Assembly: GCF_011602365.1 (NCBI RefSeq)
Contig: NZ_JAAONZ010000015.1
Span: forward strand, 1 to 64,000
Origin: Pseudomaricurvus hydrocarbonicus
GTDB lineage: Bacteria > Pseudomonadota > Gammaproteobacteria > Pseudomonadales > Cellvibrionaceae
DNA: 64,000 bases
Direction: 5' to 3'
The translations under genes and the position numbers were made by a program. Numbering within the stretch: position 1 is the stretch's first letter; every line of letters starts with the position of its first letter. The notes under the pieces were generated by a model. The model made no database searches and was not told the DNA's origin. It was given only the letters and a program-made list of their open reading frames with translations. This document shows positions 53,579-62,222 of the stretch, piece by piece.

Positions 53579-54505
53579 TCACTCCTTGGTTGCTGAGCAG
53601 GCAGAGAGAATGTCAGAAGCACTTGCTGACCAGACGCCCGGGCGGCTGGTGATGTATTCCAGGGCTTGCTCCAGTTTGCCAATCCGGTGGGGCTGACCCA
53701 GCATCCAGGGGTGTATGTTGAGTGACAATATGCGTCCACCTTGCTGCTCTGCTTCCTGCAGTAGAAAGTCGCAAGCATCACTGACTTGTTCCACATAACT
53801 GTCTTCCGAATGCAGGTTGTTCATCAGGATAAAGCTATCGTCCAGCTCGTTGGACAGGGGCATGGCCGTCAGTGGGCCCTGAGCGGTCCGAAATGGGTAG
53901 GGCATGTCATCGTTGACCCAGTCACAGAGGTATTGGATACCATTGGCCGCCAGTAATTCCGGGGTATTGCCGCTTTCGTTACGAGCTGGGCTTAGCCAGC
54001 CGGTTATGGCTTGGCCCGTGGCTTCGCGCAGGGTGGTGAGGGTACGTTCAATCAGTGCGCGTTCCTCATCGATCGCCTGACCGCCATAATGTAGACAGTC
54101 CATGTTCCAACCGTGGGCGATGATTTCGTAGCCGCGTTGGTTGATGCTTTGAATCAGGTAGGGTGCCCGTTCCACCAACTCGCCATTAATGGCGACTGTG
54201 GGGGTGATGCCATAGCGGTCGAACGCTTTAAGTAAGCGGAAAATACCAACCCTGTTACCGTAATCGCGCAGTGAAAAATGGCGCAGATCAGGGTAGGGCA
54301 TCGTCATACCGCCCGGTACTTTAAAGGGGATGCCCTGTTGATCCAGTGGGAAAAACTGCAAGTTCACATTGACCCACAGTGCCAGTTTGGCGTTATTAGG
54401 CCAGACAACGGGTTTACGCTCTGACAACAAAGACCAGTCGTAACGGTCGTGATCCATACCGTAGGAGCGGTGTGGGTAGTCAAAATAATCCGGTTGCAGA
54501 GACAT
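53579..54505 (-). CDS. Polysaccharide deacetylase family hydrolase, PuuE/imidase-like (1)
   Basis: A 308-aa NodB-fold metal-dependent hydrolase of the allantoinase (PuuE)/cyclic imide hydrolase group, which open small C-N rings rather than deacetylate sugars. Marks of this group are SLRDYGNRVGIFRLLKAFDR, the metal His in YEIIAHGWNM, GWLSPARNESGNT and LSLNIHPWMLGQPHRI with a further metal/base His. There is no signal peptide, so it is cytoplasmic. Its ATG overlaps the stop of the second deacetylase-family gene (TAATG). The pair are distinct in sequence, so they may take different ring substrates. Confidence 0.85.
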   Translation of the reverse strand: MSLQPDYFDYPHRSYGMDHDRYDWSLLSERKPVVWPNNAKLALWVNVNLQFFPLDQQGIPFKVPGGMTMPYPDLRHFSLRDYGNRVGIFRLLKAFDRYGITPTVAINGELVERAPYLIQSINQRGYEIIAHGWNMDCLHYGGQAIDEERALIERTLTTLREATGQAITGWLSPARNESGNTPELLAANGIQYLCDWVNDDMPYPFRTAQGPLTAMPLSNELDDSFILMNNLHSEDSYVEQVSDACDFLLQEAEQQGGRILSLNIHPWMLGQPHRIGKLEQALEYITSRPGVWSASASDILSACSATKE

Positions 54506-55464
54506 TATGGTTTCTCCTGTGTGACGGATACGCGGGCCTGCTGCTCAATACTCTGCAGTGACGTCTCATAATGATGGGTTAGATAATATTCGGCAATCTC
54601 ACGACCCGTGGTGATCCAGACGTCCTCATGGGAAGTGATGTAATCAAGGGCTTCTTCAAAAGCGCGCATTCGATGTGGACAACTCACCTGGTAGTTGTGG
54701 GTCGGGATACACATCACCGTGCCGGACTCGGCCCCTTCCTGATACAAGCGATCAAAGTTATCGCGAATCATTTGGCCGTAGCGACGGGGTTCCATCTTGT
54801 TGACGACATAGGCAATGGTGTCGTTCATTTCCAGGGAATAGGGGATGGAGATAAACCGTTTGTTGCTGCGGGTGTGAACGGGGGTCGGTTGATCGTCATG
54901 GAACAGGTCACAGGTATAAAAGCCTGCGTCATTGCCAAACAGGTCACTACCGGCTTCGGCAAACAGATCAATGGTGTGTTCAGAATGAGACAGGGCGGGC
55001 GCCAGGTAACCGGCACACTTCTGGCCCGTGTGTTGGAAGATCGTCTCGATGGAGTCCTTGATCATATCCAGCTCTTGCTGCTCAGACATGCCATAGGTGT
55101 AACGGGTGTTGTAGATGCCGTGACTGAAGAACTCCCAGTCGCGCTCTTTACACATCGAAATGATTTCCGGGTGGTGATCACACAGCGCCGTAGAGAGAGA
55201 AATGGAACCACGAATGCCGTACTTATCCAGCAGGTCCATCTGCCGAACATGGCCAACCCGATTGCCATAGTCACGAATGCCATAACCGCCAATGGCCGGA
55301 TAGGGCTGCGGCCAAGCCTGACGGTGGGGGTTGGCGGGAGGGTTCAGCTCGTAATATTCAATGTTGGGAGCCACCCAAAAGGCCACTCGGGCGCCATTGG
55401 GCCAGGTGATTTTCGGGCGCTGATCGTAGGCCCAGTAATTGTACAATCCGGGGTCGTGTTTCAT
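54505..55464 (-). CDS. Polysaccharide deacetylase family hydrolase, PuuE/imidase-like (2)
   Basis: A 319-aa NodB-fold hydrolase. It shares with its neighbour GIRDYGNRVGHVRQMDLLDK, a metal-binding His in EFFSHGIYNTRY and a C-terminal His in CIPTHNYQVSCPHRM; AGYLAPALSHSEHT replaces the neighbour's SPARNES loop. The middle is longer (FYTCDLFHDDQPTPVHTRS). No signal peptide is present. Family knowledge points to amide or ring C-N bonds as targets (allantoin-like ureides, cyclic imides); the actual substrate is unknown. It is second in the minus-strand operon, 76 bp after the cysteine hydrolase. Confidence 0.85.
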   Translation of the reverse strand: MKHDPGLYNYWAYDQRPKITWPNGARVAFWVAPNIEYYELNPPANPHRQAWPQPYPAIGGYGIRDYGNRVGHVRQMDLLDKYGIRGSISLSTALCDHHPEIISMCKERDWEFFSHGIYNTRYTYGMSEQQELDMIKDSIETIFQHTGQKCAGYLAPALSHSEHTIDLFAEAGSDLFGNDAGFYTCDLFHDDQPTPVHTRSNKRFISIPYSLEMNDTIAYVVNKMEPRRYGQMIRDNFDRLYQEGAESGTVMCIPTHNYQVSCPHRMRAFEEALDYITSHEDVWITTGREIAEYYLTHHYETSLQSIEQQARVSVTQEKP

Positions 55465-55540
55465 GTTGCTTCTCGTCGTTTCAGAGTCTCGTGGCAGGTA
55501 CTGGTTTCAGGCTCCAGGGTCAGAACGAATCCGGGTCCGT

Positions 55541-56206
55541 TCAGGCTTGGCTATCCAGCCAGTCCATGACCGCCTGCACATCCAGCACATCGGCGTATTT
55601 GAGGGATAAATCCGTCAAGTTGGCGTAGTGGTAACTTTCGTGTTTATCGGCCACACATTCCTCAGGCACGATGGTTCGATAGCCGCGCGACAAGCTGTCC
55701 ACTGCCGTGGCCCGAATGCAGCCAGAGGTAGAGCCGCCGGTGAGAATGACCGTGTCCACCTGGTGCCATACCAGCAGCGACTGTAATTGTGTTTCAAAAA
55801 ATGCCGACGGCATTTTTTTGGTGTAGATAACATCCTTGACCGGATCGATGGTCAGACGGTCATCGAATTCACTGCGCTCTGAACCGTATTTGATGTTTTG
55901 CAGGGAATCCTCCGTGTCGGTTCGCGTTCCCCAGATGCCGGCATCTTCGCCAGACTCCATATAAGCCACATGAGTCCAGACCACAGGCCAACCCAATTGG
56001 CGGAATTTCTTCGCCAGTGCATCGATATAACCCATCTGATTGGGGTCTGTTTCGTACGCCGTCTTGAACAGGTCCGTGCGGGTGTAGGCTTTCTGGGGGT
56101 CAATATTGACCAGCACGGCCTTGTTGCCAAAACCAAAACGTGCTCGCGCAGGATTGGCTTTGATTTCCTGATAAATTTGTTTGGCTGTCTTGGTGGTGGT
56201 TTCCAT
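55541..56206 (-). CDS. Isochorismatase-fold cysteine hydrolase
   Basis: A 221-aa hydrolase from ATG 56204-56206 (GGAG 6 bp upstream). The catalytic triad is complete: Asp in VLVNIDPQKAY, Lys in YTKKMPSAFF and nucleophile Cys in STSGCIRATAVDSLSRGYR. The TSGCIRATAVD form is that of N-carbamoylsarcosine/maleamate amidase-like members, which hydrolyse amide or ureido groups. It is the first gene of the minus-strand operon, so it may deamidate the product of the ring-opening hydrolases. The substrate is not known. Confidence 0.88.
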   Translation of the reverse strand: METTTKTAKQIYQEIKANPARARFGFGNKAVLVNIDPQKAYTRTDLFKTAYETDPNQMGYIDALAKKFRQLGWPVVWTHVAYMESGEDAGIWGTRTDTEDSLQNIKYGSERSEFDDRLTIDPVKDVIYTKKMPSAFFETQLQSLLVWHQVDTVILTGGSTSGCIRATAVDSLSRGYRTIVPEECVADKHESYHYANLTDLSLKYADVLDVQAVMDWLDSQA

Positions 56207-56256
56207 AGCGTCTCCAGAATCCGTAAACATCGCTGGCGGGCGATACAATCGATACA

Positions 56257-56285
56257 AATGATATATAGTTATGATTTTATATCAT
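56257..56285. promoter_or_regulatory. Shared operator word, site 2 (minus-strand operon)
   Basis: AATGATATAT (56257-56266) is part of an inverted repeat, ATGATATA-N12-TATATCAT (56258-56285), 51 bp upstream of the cysteine hydrolase ATG. It probably overlaps that operon's promoter. Confidence 0.6.
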
Positions 56286-56514
56286 GGGTGCTGGTTTGGG
56301 TAAAGTCTTGCTGGGTATGAACGGCTGCTATTTCCAGCGTTTGGGGGCAGCAGCGGGTTGTGTTAGACATTCCCTTATGTTGCCGTCGTTGTCAACGGCA
56401 ACTGGGCCTTTCGAAACGTTCGGGTCGGCGGTATTGAGTCTTCTGGTGTGACTTCACGGAGCAGACAACATGGGCCTCTGGGTGGGGGTGTAAAGTGGCT
56501 GCTGATTTTCAGGT

Positions 56515-56537
56515 AATGATATATTGATAGGTCATTA
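56515..56537. promoter_or_regulatory. Shared operator word, site 3 (plus-strand operon)
   Basis: AATGATATAT (56515-56524) continues to TCATT (56533-56537), giving AATGA-N13-TCATT. It lies 50 bp upstream of the first MmgE/PrpD gene. Confidence 0.55.
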
Positions 56538-56573
56538 GGTTTAATGTAGGATATTCTGCAATCACGTTTACTT

Positions 56574-57941
56574 ATGGAATGCGGATCGGTGTTTTCACTC
56601 ACGCAACAACTGGTTGTCTTGTTACGGCGACCCATCAGCCCAGCGGACCGGCAACGAGCTGCACAACACTTGCTCGATTGGCTAGGTTGCAGTGTATTGG
56701 GGGTGCGCTCGAATGCGGGTGAGAAATTTTTGTCGCTGCTGCAGTCGCTGGCGACCGATGGACCGTGTACGGTTCTGGCGCATGACGCGGTGGACTGGCA
56801 ATCGGCATTGTGGGTGAATGCCGCCATTGGCAATATCGAAGAGATGGACGATGTACACCGTACGTCGGTGTTGCATCCAGGGCCGGTGGTGATTCCGGCA
56901 GCCATTGCTGCGGCGCAACGGCTGGCCGCCAGCCCGCAACAGCTGCTCGACAGCATCGTGATAGGTTATGAGGCCATGATTCGAATCGGCCAATCCCTGG
57001 GGCCTGATCATTACCGTTTTTATCACAATACCGCCACTTGCGGCAGTTTCGGTTCAGCTGCGGCCGTGGCCAGTTTGTTGGGCTTGACCGATGAACAGTT
57101 TGTCTGGGCCTTGGGCAACGCCGGAAGCCGTACAGGCGGTCTCTGGCAAATGCGCCATGAAGTGGTCGACAGCAAGCAATTCCACACGGTCGATGCGGCT
57201 TTGACTGGCAGTCTGGTGGCGTATGCGGCTGAGTCGGGCGTGCGTGGGCCGGCGGCCATCTTGGAAGGTCCCCAGGGGCTGTTTGCCGCCACGTCCCCAG
57301 AGGCGGTTGGGGAGCGAGTGCTTGCCCCTGAGGCAGACTGGCTGATGTGGCAGTGCAGTTTCAAACCCTGGCCCGCCTGTCGTCACGTGCATGCCACCAT
57401 CGATGCCTGCCAACGGTTAGTCGTGCGACGTCCGTTGTCGGACATTCAGCGGATTGAGGTCCGTACTTATCGTGATGCGCTGGTGTTCTGTGACCGCTCG
57501 CAGCCGCAGAACACCCTGCAAGCCAAATTCAGTTTGCAGCATGCCGTGGCTGTCTGCTTGCTGCACGGAGCGCCACAGCTAAGTCATTTCAACGAGGGCT
57601 GCTTTCAGGATCCGATCATCGACCGTTTGCGTGGCCAGGTGCAGGTGACTGAGTGTGAGGCGTTTCAGCGAGCTTATCCGAATCACTTTGGCGCCAGTGT
57701 CACCCTGACCTTTGCAGATGGTAGCTCTACCAGTGAAGAGGTGAGCGACGCCTGGGGTGACCCCGAGAACCCGTTGTCGGGAGAAGAGCTTACTGACAAA
57801 GCGAATACGTTGATGCGTGCTGCCGGTGTGCCAGAGGCGCAGCGTCAACAGTTGATTAACGCCACCCTGGCATTGCCTGATGCTAACAGCCTGGATCCAT
57901 GGCTGCAGCAATGGCCCACCAGCACAGGAGCATTTGAGTGA
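56574..57941 (+). CDS. MmgE/PrpD family protein (1)
   Basis: A 455-aa member of the MmgE/PrpD family, which includes 2-methylcitrate dehydratase, cis-aconitate decarboxylase and iminodisuccinate epimerase. Family phrases are AAQHLLDWLGCSVLG at the N-terminus, IEEMDDVHRTSVLHPGPVVI, with the conserved Asp-Asp-x-His-x-(6)-HPG segment, and CSFKPWPACRHVHATIDA in the lid. The start is the ATG at 56574 or GTG 56586; neither has a strong SD. It is first in the plus-strand operon and overlaps the next MmgE/PrpD gene by 4 bp. The two may work as a heteromer or on successive steps. Confidence 0.88.
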   Translation: MECGSVFSLTQQLVVLLRRPISPADRQRAAQHLLDWLGCSVLGVRSNAGEKFLSLLQSLATDGPCTVLAHDAVDWQSALWVNAAIGNIEEMDDVHRTSVLHPGPVVIPAAIAAAQRLAASPQQLLDSIVIGYEAMIRIGQSLGPDHYRFYHNTATCGSFGSAAAVASLLGLTDEQFVWALGNAGSRTGGLWQMRHEVVDSKQFHTVDAALTGSLVAYAAESGVRGPAAILEGPQGLFAATSPEAVGERVLAPEADWLMWQCSFKPWPACRHVHATIDACQRLVVRRPLSDIQRIEVRTYRDALVFCDRSQPQNTLQAKFSLQHAVAVCLLHGAPQLSHFNEGCFQDPIIDRLRGQVQVTECEAFQRAYPNHFGASVTLTFADGSSTSEEVSDAWGDPENPLSGEELTDKANTLMRAAGVPEAQRQQLINATLALPDANSLDPWLQQWPTSTGAFE

Positions 57942-59326
57942 GCCGCATCGAACAACTGTTGGATCATGTGGTCAGTGTGACTTATACGGATCTGTCCGCT
58001 GCGGCGGTAGAATCGTGCAAGACTTTCGTGCTGGATTCCCTCGGAGTGGGGCTGTCGGGGTCGCGGGTGCCGTTTGTGGATTCTTTGATCAAGGTGGCTC
58101 GCGTTCAATGGAGTGGACCGGGTTCAGCCCACGTCTGGAATTCCGGTGTTGGCCTGGGGCCAAGCAGTGCCGCGTTGGTGAATGCTTACCAGATTCACAA
58201 TCAGGAGTTTGACTGTGTTCACGAACCCGCGGTGGTGCATCCGATGGCGGTGATTCTTTCGACACTGTTGGCCTGGAGTGAGCAACTGGCTGTGCGTGGT
58301 AGACCGGTGGATGGCCAGGCGTTGATCAGCGCCTTGAGTGTGGCCGTGGATGTGGCCACGGTCATCGGTATGTGCGCCAGTCAACCCATGCGATTTTTTC
58401 GTCCAGGTATTTGCGGCGGCTTGGGGGCTGTTGCCGGCATGGCCAGGCTCTCAGGGTTTGACCGCGCACTGACCCAGCACGCGCTGGGAATTTTCTACAG
58501 CCAGATGGGCGGCACCATGCAGGCTCATCTGGAGGGCTCGGAAACCCTGCCGATGCAGATCGCCTTTAATGCCCGTAATGCCGTCGTGGCGATTGAGCTG
58601 GCGCAAGCGGGATTGACGGCGCCGCAGAACATTCTCGACGGTGAGTTTGGACTGTTCAGTCTGTTTGAGGACGCGGGTAATGCCGATGAGGCTTTTGCTC
58701 AGCTGGGGCGCATTGAACAGATTACTCGTGTCAGTCACAAGCCTTACCCCACTGGGAGAGCGGCCCACGGCGGCCTGGACGGTATCGCGCAATTACGCGA
58801 TGCCATGGGCTTTGCCGTTGAAGATATTGACTCCATTGTCATCAGTGCGCCGCCATTGATCCGGCGCCTGGTGGACCGTCCTGCAACCGCCAGTATGAAT
58901 CACAACTACGCCAAGCTGTGTATGGGGTATATCGCAGCCACGTTTTTACTGACCGGTGATATGACGGTAGCCGATTACCAGGAGCAGGCGTTGCGAGATC
59001 CCCGGCGTCTTGCGTTGGCAGACAAGATCCACATGCAGGCCAACACCATCAATGACCCCAACGCTCTGGCGCCCCAGAGCGTAGAAGTTCACCTGACCGA
59101 TGGTCGCTGCCAGCGGGTTGAGCTGCCGGCCGTGCTTGGGAGTCCGGCGCGGTCATTGAGTCGTGAACAACATCTGAAAAAGTTTCGCCAGTGTTGCCGC
59201 AGTGGTGCGCAGCCCTTATCCACGACCGCTATCGAGCGCTTAATCGACAGCGTCGATCAATTGCAAGCGTGCGCAGATGTTCGCGCGCTGATTGCATTAA
59301 CCCGTGCCGGCTCAGTCTCAGACTGA
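57938..59326 (+). CDS. MmgE/PrpD family protein (2)
   Basis: A 462-aa second member of the family, starting with GTG that overlaps the previous stop (GTGA). It has SCKTFVLDSLGVGLSGSR, the active-site-like HNQEFDCVHEPAVVHPMAVI and VSHKPYPTGRAAHGGLDGI. Similarity to its neighbour is at the fold level, so it is an old paralogue rather than a recent duplicate. Relatives act on di- and tricarboxylates or iminodisuccinate, suggesting that the pathway handles a small polar carboxylate after nitrogen removal. Confidence 0.88.
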   Translation: MSRIEQLLDHVVSVTYTDLSAAAVESCKTFVLDSLGVGLSGSRVPFVDSLIKVARVQWSGPGSAHVWNSGVGLGPSSAALVNAYQIHNQEFDCVHEPAVVHPMAVILSTLLAWSEQLAVRGRPVDGQALISALSVAVDVATVIGMCASQPMRFFRPGICGGLGAVAGMARLSGFDRALTQHALGIFYSQMGGTMQAHLEGSETLPMQIAFNARNAVVAIELAQAGLTAPQNILDGEFGLFSLFEDAGNADEAFAQLGRIEQITRVSHKPYPTGRAAHGGLDGIAQLRDAMGFAVEDIDSIVISAPPLIRRLVDRPATASMNHNYAKLCMGYIAATFLLTGDMTVADYQEQALRDPRRLALADKIHMQANTINDPNALAPQSVEVHLTDGRCQRVELPAVLGSPARSLSREQHLKKFRQCCRSGAQPLSTTAIERLIDSVDQLQACADVRALIALTRAGSVSD

Positions 59327-59368
59327 GTGGTAACAACGCCAGACCATGCTGTAAGAGATTTGTTGATC

Positions 59369-60769
59369 ATGACCTACCCTACTTATTACGAGAGCTTTGA
59401 TTATTCGGCCATGCTGGACGACTATCCGTTGGGCGAAACGTTTATGCAGCGCTATCAGGGCATGAGTCGAGAGGCCTTGAAGGCCATTCAAAACCAGCGC
59501 TTTATGGCGCTGATCGATAAGGCCTGGAACATCCCCTTTTACCGGCGCCTGTGGAGCAATGCTGGTGTTCAGCCTGCTGACATTCAAAGCATTGATGACA
59601 TCACCAAGCTGCCCACCTATTCCAAGTCGGATATCATGCAAAGCGTGGCGGATTATCCGCCGATCGGTGACTTCAACGGCTTTGAACACCTGCCCCCGGA
59701 GCAGCGGCCACCGGTGGTGTTTCATACCACCAGTGGCACCACCGGCACTCCGCAGCCGATTGTGTTTGGTGCCAAGGGGCGCGAAGTCCAGGCGCTGTTG
59801 GTGGCTCGCGGCTACCGCTTTATGGGATTAAAACCCGCGGCGACGGTACAGTCCTGCTATGGCCACGGCATGATTAATGGCGGTCACTACATCCGTGAGG
59901 CGGTAACTCGCTACACCAACGCCCTGTTCCTGTCAGCCGGCACCGGTATTGAAACGCGTTCGTTGCAACAGGTGAACCTGATGAAAACCTTTGGCACTAA
60001 CGTGCTGGTGGGGTTTGCTGACTACATCAACAAGCTGGCCTCGGTGGCGCGGGAAGAGGGACTGGTGCCGGGTAAAGACATCAAGATCGACATGATCATT
60101 GGTCATCTTGGGATGGAGACCCGGGAGGCTTTGAGTGAAGCCTGGGGCGGTGCTGAACTCTACGACTGGTATGGCGTCGCAGACACCGGCTGTATTGCCG
60201 CCGAGGGACCGGATCACAACGGCTTGTACGTTTGGGAAGACGCCCAATACCTCGAATTACTGGATGTTGACACCAACGAGCCGGTGGCTGATGGTGAAAA
60301 AGGCAACATGGTGGTGACCTGCCTGTATAAGGACGATGTCTATCCGGTGATTCGTTTTAATACCTGTGACGTGACCGAAGCCATTCCCGGAGACAACCCA
60401 TTCAACTTGCCCTTTAAACGTATTAAGGGATTTCTGGGGCGCTCTGACAATATGGTTAAATTGCGGGGGATCAATATTTACCCCCACGGTATTGGTGGCA
60501 TGCTGGCTGAGCATGCAGCGTTCGCCGGAGAATACTTCTGTGTCGCCGAGCGCGACAGCAACGGTCGGGACGAGATGACAGTGATTGCCGAAGTCAAAGC
60601 GCCGAGCGCGGCTCACGACGACTTGACCCGCCAATTTGCCGAGATACTGAAGCGTAAAATCGGAATCGAAGTGGGTGTGCAGCTGGTGGGGGAAGGGGGC
60701 ACCGCAGCATTCACCGAGATTGATAAGCGACAGAAGCCCCTGCGCCTCAAGGACAGCCGGTTTGACTGA
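59369..60769 (+). CDS. Phenylacetate-CoA ligase-like AMP-forming ligase
   Basis: A 466-aa adenylate-forming enzyme of the PaaK type, from ATG 59369. N-terminal helices (LIDKAWNIPFYRRLW) precede the P-loop HTTSGTTGTPQPIVFG, the aromatic motif YDWYGVADTGCIAAEG and the hinge/C-terminal GRSDNMVKLRGINIYP. PaaK relatives activate aryl or other carboxylic acids to CoA thioesters using ATP. In this operon it would activate the acid left after ring opening and deamidation. No clear SD is near the start; it lies 42 bp after the second MmgE/PrpD gene. Confidence 0.88.
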   Translation: MTYPTYYESFDYSAMLDDYPLGETFMQRYQGMSREALKAIQNQRFMALIDKAWNIPFYRRLWSNAGVQPADIQSIDDITKLPTYSKSDIMQSVADYPPIGDFNGFEHLPPEQRPPVVFHTTSGTTGTPQPIVFGAKGREVQALLVARGYRFMGLKPAATVQSCYGHGMINGGHYIREAVTRYTNALFLSAGTGIETRSLQQVNLMKTFGTNVLVGFADYINKLASVAREEGLVPGKDIKIDMIIGHLGMETREALSEAWGGAELYDWYGVADTGCIAAEGPDHNGLYVWEDAQYLELLDVDTNEPVADGEKGNMVVTCLYKDDVYPVIRFNTCDVTEAIPGDNPFNLPFKRIKGFLGRSDNMVKLRGINIYPHGIGGMLAEHAAFAGEYFCVAERDSNGRDEMTVIAEVKAPSAAHDDLTRQFAEILKRKIGIEVGVQLVGEGGTAAFTEIDKRQKPLRLKDSRFD

Positions 60770-60781
60770 CGGGAGAAGCTC

Positions 60782-62176
60782 ATGACTGATTTTGATATGT
60801 CGCTGTTGTTGGCCGATGCGACCCATTTGGCCGAACTGCTGCAGCGCGATGAACTCAGCAGTGAATCCCTGACCTTACAAACCCTCAAGGCCATTGAGCG
60901 CCTGGATCCGGCACTCAATTGCTACATCAGTGTGTATCCTGAAGCTGCCCTGGCTGCGGCCCGGGCCTCGGATGAACGCCGTCGCCAGGGACGTTTGCGT
61001 TCACCGTTGGACGGTTTGACACTGGCGGTGAAAGACAACATTGATGTGGCGGGCATGGTGACCACTGCCGGTTTGAACATTCCCGCTGATTCAACGCCCG
61101 CTGAGCATGATGCGTTTGTGATTGCACAGTTGCGCCAGGCCGGTTGTGTCATCATCGGCAAACTGAATATGCACGAAGCGGCACTTGGGGCGACCAACGA
61201 TAACCCCCATCATGGCCGCTGTATGAATCCCCATCGACCGGGCTTTACTCCGGGGGGTTCCAGTGGCGGTTCGGGGGCTGCTGTGGCTGCCGGGCTGTGC
61301 GCGTTGGCCCTTGGCACCGATACCATGGGCTCGGTGAGGATTCCTGCCAGTTACTGTGGTGTCAGTGGGCTGAAGCCCACCGCAGGCGCGGTGAGCATTG
61401 GCGGTAGTGTGCTGTTGAGCCGGCGCCTCGACAATATTGGTCCTCTTGCCCGCTCGCCTCGTGACCTTGGGCTAATGATGCCGTCACTGGTACAACAGGA
61501 TCATGCCTGCGCTCAATCCCGGGGACTGTCTCTGGCCAGTGGTATGAAGCCGGTGGAACAATTGCGTTTTGCGGCACTGACTGATGTGTCCGGGGTAGAC
61601 ACCGATATAAGCCTGGCCTATACGCAAGCGGTGCAACATTTCATACAGCGAGGAGCGCAGGTCACTTATTGTGATCTGTCGCAATTTGATTTTGCCCGCT
61701 CACGCCGGGCTGGACTGTTGATGTGTGAAGTGGATATGTACCTCTACCACCAGCCACAACTGGATGCCCATCCGGAGTACTACTCGGATCAACTCAAGGC
61801 AATGATGCAATGGGGGGTGGGTAAAAGTGCGGTAGAAGCGCTGGCGGCAGATTGGTTAATGGACGACACGTCGGTGCAATTAGCGCAGCTGTTGAGTAAC
61901 GTGGATGTTCTGCTGTTGCCTACCGCACCGCAGACGGCCTTCAGTTTTGAGCAGCCGGCACCAGCAGGCCAGGCCGATCTGACCAATATGGCCAACATGA
62001 GCGGGCACCCCGCCATCAGTGTGCCCATGGGGATATCACCGGGGGGGCTGCCCATGGGGTTGCAGCTGGTTGGCCAGCGTGGTGCAGACAGATCGCTGAT
62101 TGAGCTGGCACAATGGTTTGCTGATACTGCGGCCGGACAGTGCCCGCTGGATCCTCAACAATTACTGGCCTCGTAG
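60782..62176 (+). CDS. Amidase (amidase signature family)
   Basis: A 464-aa amidase of the GGSSGG signature family. The Ser-cisSer-Lys triad is in place: Lys84 in LAVKDNIDVAG, cis-Ser at 160-161 in TPGGSSGGSGAAVAAG and nucleophile Ser184 in DTMGSVRIPAS. No transmembrane segment or signal peptide is seen. It hydrolyses an amide to acid and ammonia; GatA-like tRNA amidotransferase activity is unlikely because GatB and GatC genes are absent here and the sequence lies in a catabolic operon. RBS GGGAGAAG is 4-10 bp upstream. Confidence 0.9.
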   Translation: MTDFDMSLLLADATHLAELLQRDELSSESLTLQTLKAIERLDPALNCYISVYPEAALAAARASDERRRQGRLRSPLDGLTLAVKDNIDVAGMVTTAGLNIPADSTPAEHDAFVIAQLRQAGCVIIGKLNMHEAALGATNDNPHHGRCMNPHRPGFTPGGSSGGSGAAVAAGLCALALGTDTMGSVRIPASYCGVSGLKPTAGAVSIGGSVLLSRRLDNIGPLARSPRDLGLMMPSLVQQDHACAQSRGLSLASGMKPVEQLRFAALTDVSGVDTDISLAYTQAVQHFIQRGAQVTYCDLSQFDFARSRRAGLLMCEVDMYLYHQPQLDAHPEYYSDQLKAMMQWGVGKSAVEALAADWLMDDTSVQLAQLLSNVDVLLLPTAPQTAFSFEQPAPAGQADLTNMANMSGHPAISVPMGISPGGLPMGLQLVGQRGADRSLIELAQWFADTAAGQCPLDPQQLLAS

Positions 62177-62222
62177 CCGCCGGCGAGTGACTCCCGCCAT
62201 TAAAGACTGTAAGGAGAACTTC

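Larger units (their letters stand above)
56207..56573. promoter_or_regulatory. Divergent control region of the catabolic cluster
   Basis: A 367-bp spacer between two operons that are read outward from it. Both ends carry an AATGATATAT word at 51-59 bp from the nearest start codon. The middle is GC-richer and has no supported ORF. Confidence 0.6.

Noticed and set aside
54628-55569. A 313-codon plus-strand open frame
   Set aside because: It is antisense to the second NodB-fold hydrolase, whose motifs are unambiguous.
60782-62176. GatA (tRNA amidotransferase subunit)
   Set aside because: No gatB or gatC is adjacent, and the gene lies between a CoA ligase and a crotonase-fold gene in a catabolic operon.
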